Positions 62,948 through 64,000 of a DNA stretch of 64,000 bases are shown here, in pieces. Every line of letters begins with the position of its first letter. Position 1 is the stretch's first letter. This DNA is from Meghimatium bilineatum (lineage: Eukaryota; Mollusca; Gastropoda; Stylommatophora; Philomycidae): the NCBI GenBank assembly GCA_034231615.1, contig CM067315.1:29986133-30050132 (forward strand), read 5' to 3'. The notes under the pieces are model-generated. The model saw only the letters and a program-made list of their open reading frames with translations, was not told the origin of the DNA and searched no databases. The position numbers and the translations under genes are program-made.

Positions 62948-63050
62948 ATTATATTGAATAATTATTATTTATATTAAATAATTATTTATATTATATTCTA
63001 TATTGAATAATTATTATTTATATTAAATAATTATTTATATTATATACTAT
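62948..63050. repeat. AT-rich tandem duplication
   Basis: TATTGAATAATTATTATTTA and TATTAAATAATTATTTATA occur twice in the same order. Confidence 0.85.
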
Positions 63051-63378
63051 AGTTGATCACATGATTTGAAGATACATGAAAGATCTCTGGCGGAAATAAC
63101 ACGATATATTCGTTGTGGTTAAATGAGAGAGAACTCAGAAAAAGAAGTTACATGGGCGTTAGGAAATAACGGGAATGCGCGCATGACCCGTAGAGAATAC
63201 CTGAAAAAGATTTCATAAATAGAACGGAACGAACATAGAAACGGAACCATCAGCTGTTATACCCTGAGAGATTTACTGAAGGGACGATCTGCGCAACTAT
63301 GGTGTGCAAAGACGATAATAAATTACTCATATCAAACAATTTTAATATTTGTAATAATAGCTTTTAGTATTTATAATC
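63051..63378. other. No recognisable feature
   Basis: Nothing supported. Confidence 0.4.
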
Positions 63379-63379
63379 A

Positions 63380-63537
63380 TACCGAAAGAAGATGTGTCGG
63401 GCCACTTGCGCAAATAAAGGTTGACACAACGCATCCTCTAGATCATGGACTGCATCCTGCGGGAATCTAGTAGCACCATGACCCTGTTACAAGAGAAACC
63501 AGCTCCACCGGGAGTTTGAGAACGAATACAGTAAAGG
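63380..63537 (+). mobile_element. SINE-like family B copy
   Basis: ATACCGAAAGAAGATGTGTC, GGGCCACTTGCGCAAATAAA, ATGGACTGCATCCTGCGGGA, GGGAGTTTGAGAACGAATAC. The GAA tail has decayed to AGTAAAGGC. Confidence 0.88.
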
Positions 63538-64000
63538 CAAGGATGTGTAATGTCACCGCCCAACTTCAATACCGTCAATTGGATTTGCTTTACATTGTGA
63601 ATTTAAACAAAGGTAGATTATACAATCTTGGACGTAGCGGGATCACCCATAGTCATCTAGGTACGAAAATATAACACGCGTCACACTTAGGGGAGCTTTT
63701 CTTGGGAATTTCCCGTATTCTCACATCAATTCCCAATCAATTCTCAGACGAACAGCAAGAAAATAAAGTGCTTGTCCGTGATAGTTTTGCGCACTGACCT
63801 CACCGCAGCGTCACTTATCGTGGAACATCCAATTTTTTCCGTCATTTTTATTTATTGGCAACACAAAGTATAATAAAACGACAAATGAACGGTCGCATCG
63901 GCCAATTTCGGTGACGTTATGTGGGATCAGCTTACAGGACGACAATATTCTGGAGGACTTTATAAAATACTATATGGAAACTATACTATTTGTGCAATAA
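63538..64000. other. No recognisable feature
   Basis: Nothing supported up to the window end. Confidence 0.4.

Overview
This window looks like repeat-dominated, AT-rich nuclear DNA of an animal, most likely a mollusc or another lophotrochozoan. Three things point that way. There is a short 18S rRNA-derived fragment at about 17811-17893 whose spelling (AAATCAGTCGAGG) is the lophotrochozoan form as I remember it. The non-LTR retrotransposon families (RTE-like and jockey/I-like) are those common in mollusc genomes. Very many minisatellites are interspersed with short retroposons. No bacterial gene organisation, operon or CRISPR array is present, and I find no convincing host protein-coding gene. 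The long open frames are artefacts of tandem repeats whose period is a multiple of three, or remains of transposon genes.

Layout. From 0 to 10 kb lie many short 3' fragments of LINE reverse transcriptases on both strands, SINE-like elements and microsatellites. From 10 to 16 kb are a GAT-rich minisatellite, a 17-bp array, a 26/52-bp array and a T-rich degenerate repeat. From 16 to 24 kb are a jockey-type RT remnant, the 18S fragment, several SINE-like copies (one with a clean 13-bp target duplication) and a G-rich tract. From 24 to 33 kb are a 22-bp array of about 39 units, a jockey-type LINE with endonuclease and RNase H but no RT, a 21-bp array, a 102-bp-arm palindrome and a second jockey-type 3' end. 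From 33 to 44 kb are fold-back elements, an almost readable RTE-like RT, a LINE C terminus with a zinc-finger motif, a giant (TA)n tract, a LINE-derived 47-bp array and a 31-bp array. From 44 to 54 kb are three minisatellites that grew out of SINE sequence. From 54 to 64 kb are an RNase H remnant, a 30-bp array with a 270-bp higher-order period, a hAT MITE with an 8-bp target duplication, a tRNA-like sequence and a 37-bp array.

Two SINE-like families dominate. Family A (about 285 bp) and family B (about 155 bp) share their 3' end and a (GAA)n tail. Family C has a tRNA-like head. Family D and two other groups are fold-back elements.

The most interesting pattern is that several minisatellites can be traced to a particular segment inside a SINE or LINE copy. 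In the clearest case (52113-53160) the two ends of a family A element still flank the array. Its 22-bp period equals the spacing of an imperfect direct repeat (CTCCGG / CTGCAG) already present in the unexpanded element. A two-unit duplication in a B copy at about 57487-57546 looks like an early stage of the same process. All statements were read by eye; copy numbers and edges are approximate.
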